Positions 5,757-6,229 of a stretch of DNA of 6,229 nt are shown piece after piece. Below the pieces are notes generated by a model. That model had not been told where the DNA came from and made no database searches. It saw only the letters and a program-made list of their open reading frames with translations. Position 1 is the first letter of the stretch. Each line of letters begins with the position of its first letter. This DNA comes from Deltaproteobacteria bacterium (lineage in GTDB: Bacteria; Desulfobacterota; GWC2-55-46; DRQE01), in the NCBI GenBank assembly GCA_030636245.1, contig DAOVXI010000109.1, positions 1 through 6,229 of the forward strand, in the 5' to 3' direction. The position numbers and the translations under genes were made by a program.

Positions 5757-5807
5757 TTAAAGCTACAAAGGCGTGGCACTTGAGTAGACAACGTAGTTTT
5801 AAGGAGG
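5755..5807 (+). promoter_or_regulatory. Stem that can mask the MCP ribosome binding site
   Basis: CCTTAAAGCTAC (5755-5766) can pair without a break with GTAGTTTTAAGG (5793-5804): 12 pairs, one of them G-U, with a 26-base loop. The 3' arm covers AAGG, the first four bases of the Shine-Dalgarno AAGGAGG (5801-5807) that lies seven bases before the MCP start. The 5' arm shares CC (5755-5756) with P1 of the upstream junction. It also shares 5758-5764 with another hairpin, AGCTTTA (5748-5754) / TAAAGCT (5758-5764), so the folds exclude one another. This is the arrangement of a translational on/off switch; regulation is inferred. Confidence 0.5.
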
Positions 5808-5814
5808 TAGTAAA

Positions 5815-6229
5815 ATGGATTTTAAGAATATGAAGTTGAGCACCAAGCTTGTTGCGGCGTTTGTTGCTGTTGCCGTGATACTGCTCATCGTAGGGCTGGT
5901 TGGTATGAAGAACATAAATAGCCTTACAGGTAATACTGAAAAGATCGTCACTAACTCGCCTTTGATAGAGGCAGCAATGGAGATGAAGCTGGCAGTTACT
6001 TTGGATAGGGTCCTTATTATGGAATTACTTGAGGCTGGTGATAAAGCGGGAGCAGATGAGGTATGGCGTGAGCACGAGGAGGCGGTTGAGTCCTTTGACA
6101 CCTACGCCGACGCTATTATTTCCGGTGCCAAGACGGATAAAGGAATCTTCTATGCTACCAATGATGATGCCTTAAAAGCTATTGTCGAAGAGTCAGAGGA
6201 GTTCCATGAAGGAGAGTTTGAGGCGAGGA
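5815..6229 (+). CDS. Methyl-accepting chemotaxis protein, N-terminal part (cut by window end)
   Basis: 138 codons are visible before the window ends; the frame is open at the edge. The N-terminus MDFKNMKLSTKL is typical of MCPs, with a short basic cytoplasmic start and a first membrane helix at about 12-30 (LVAAFVAVAVILLIVGLVG). From about 33 onward the chain is acidic and helical, resembling periplasmic four-helix-bundle MCP sensor domains. The run from AIISGAKTDKGIFYATNDDAL to FHEGEFE resembles a sensor type I associate with MCPs of deltaproteobacteria-like groups. The second membrane helix, HAMP and signalling domain would lie beyond the edge, so the MCP call rests on the N-terminus and the neighbouring cheA/cheW. 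AAGGAGG (5801-5807) is a strong ribosome site that may be masked by RNA structure. Its ligand cannot be told from this part. Confidence 0.85.
   Translation, partial: MDFKNMKLSTKLVAAFVAVAVILLIVGLVGMKNINSLTGNTEKIVTNSPLIEAAMEMKLAVTLDRVLIMELLEAGDKAGADEVWREHEEAVESFDTYADAIISGAKTDKGIFYATNDDALKAIVEESEEFHEGEFEAR

Noticed and set aside
5774..5790. Sigma-54-like TGGCAC in the MCP leader
   Set aside because: The -12 element TTGC(A/T) is missing at the required distance, and the site lies too close to the start codon.
5600..5814. Class I c-di-GMP (GEMM) riboswitch before the MCP gene
   Set aside because: Expected from context, but the conserved core words (such as GGCAAAC and ACGCAAAGC) and the GNRA-tipped stem are not found; the structure seen is different.
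5799..6101. 100-codon open frame on the minus strand opposite the MCP gene
   Set aside because: It overlaps the MCP ribosome site and sensor coding region, is Ser/Ala-rich in the way of antisense shadows, and shows no supporting signal.

Overview
The window reads as ordinary chromosomal DNA of a Gram-negative, flagellated (or otherwise chemotactic) bacterium. It has moderate to low GC, clear Shine-Dalgarno sites and an outer-membrane beta-barrel gene. The gene style (two-Hpt CheA, separate STAS protein, LbtU-like porin, MCP with a helical sensor) would fit the Thermodesulfobacteriota/Nitrospirota part of the tree. That placement is a guess from gene content; no taxonomic marker is present beyond a tRNA.

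Layout. At the left edge a tRNA-Glu(CUC) gene with encoded CCA lies on the minus strand, with a good sigma-70 promoter and an A-tract behind it. A 388-base non-coding stretch follows, holding two plausible rightward promoters and a 10-bp hairpin. All protein genes then run on the plus strand: a 92-residue STAS protein, cheY, a large cheA, cheW, an LbtU-like outer-membrane porin, and the 5' part of a methyl-accepting chemotaxis protein (MCP) that runs off the right edge. Gaps are 77 bases (cheY-cheA), 58 (cheA-cheW) and 35 (cheW-porin), with no convincing terminator between them, so cheY to porin is probably one transcript. The STAS gene is set off by a hairpin plus T-run, and the MCP by a 215-base gap.

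How the parts work together (family knowledge plus inference). The MCP senses a ligand in the periplasm, CheW couples it to CheA, CheA autophosphorylates on an Hpt histidine and passes the phosphate to CheY Asp54. No cheB, cheR, cheD or cheX/cheZ is visible; they may lie to the right. The porin in the middle of the set hints that uptake of a substrate and chemotaxis are expressed together. The STAS protein is a possible extra, unassigned regulator.

The most unusual signal is the leader of the MCP gene (about 5700-5814). It can fold into a three-way junction, and a 12-bp stem whose 3' arm covers the first part of the MCP Shine-Dalgarno site. These two, plus a third hairpin, compete for the same bases, as in a riboswitch or other translational switch. 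The same DNA also carries a fair sigma-28 (flagellar/chemotaxis) promoter match, which would remove part of the junction from the transcript. The two readings make different, testable predictions. I see no mobile element, CRISPR array or phage gene.
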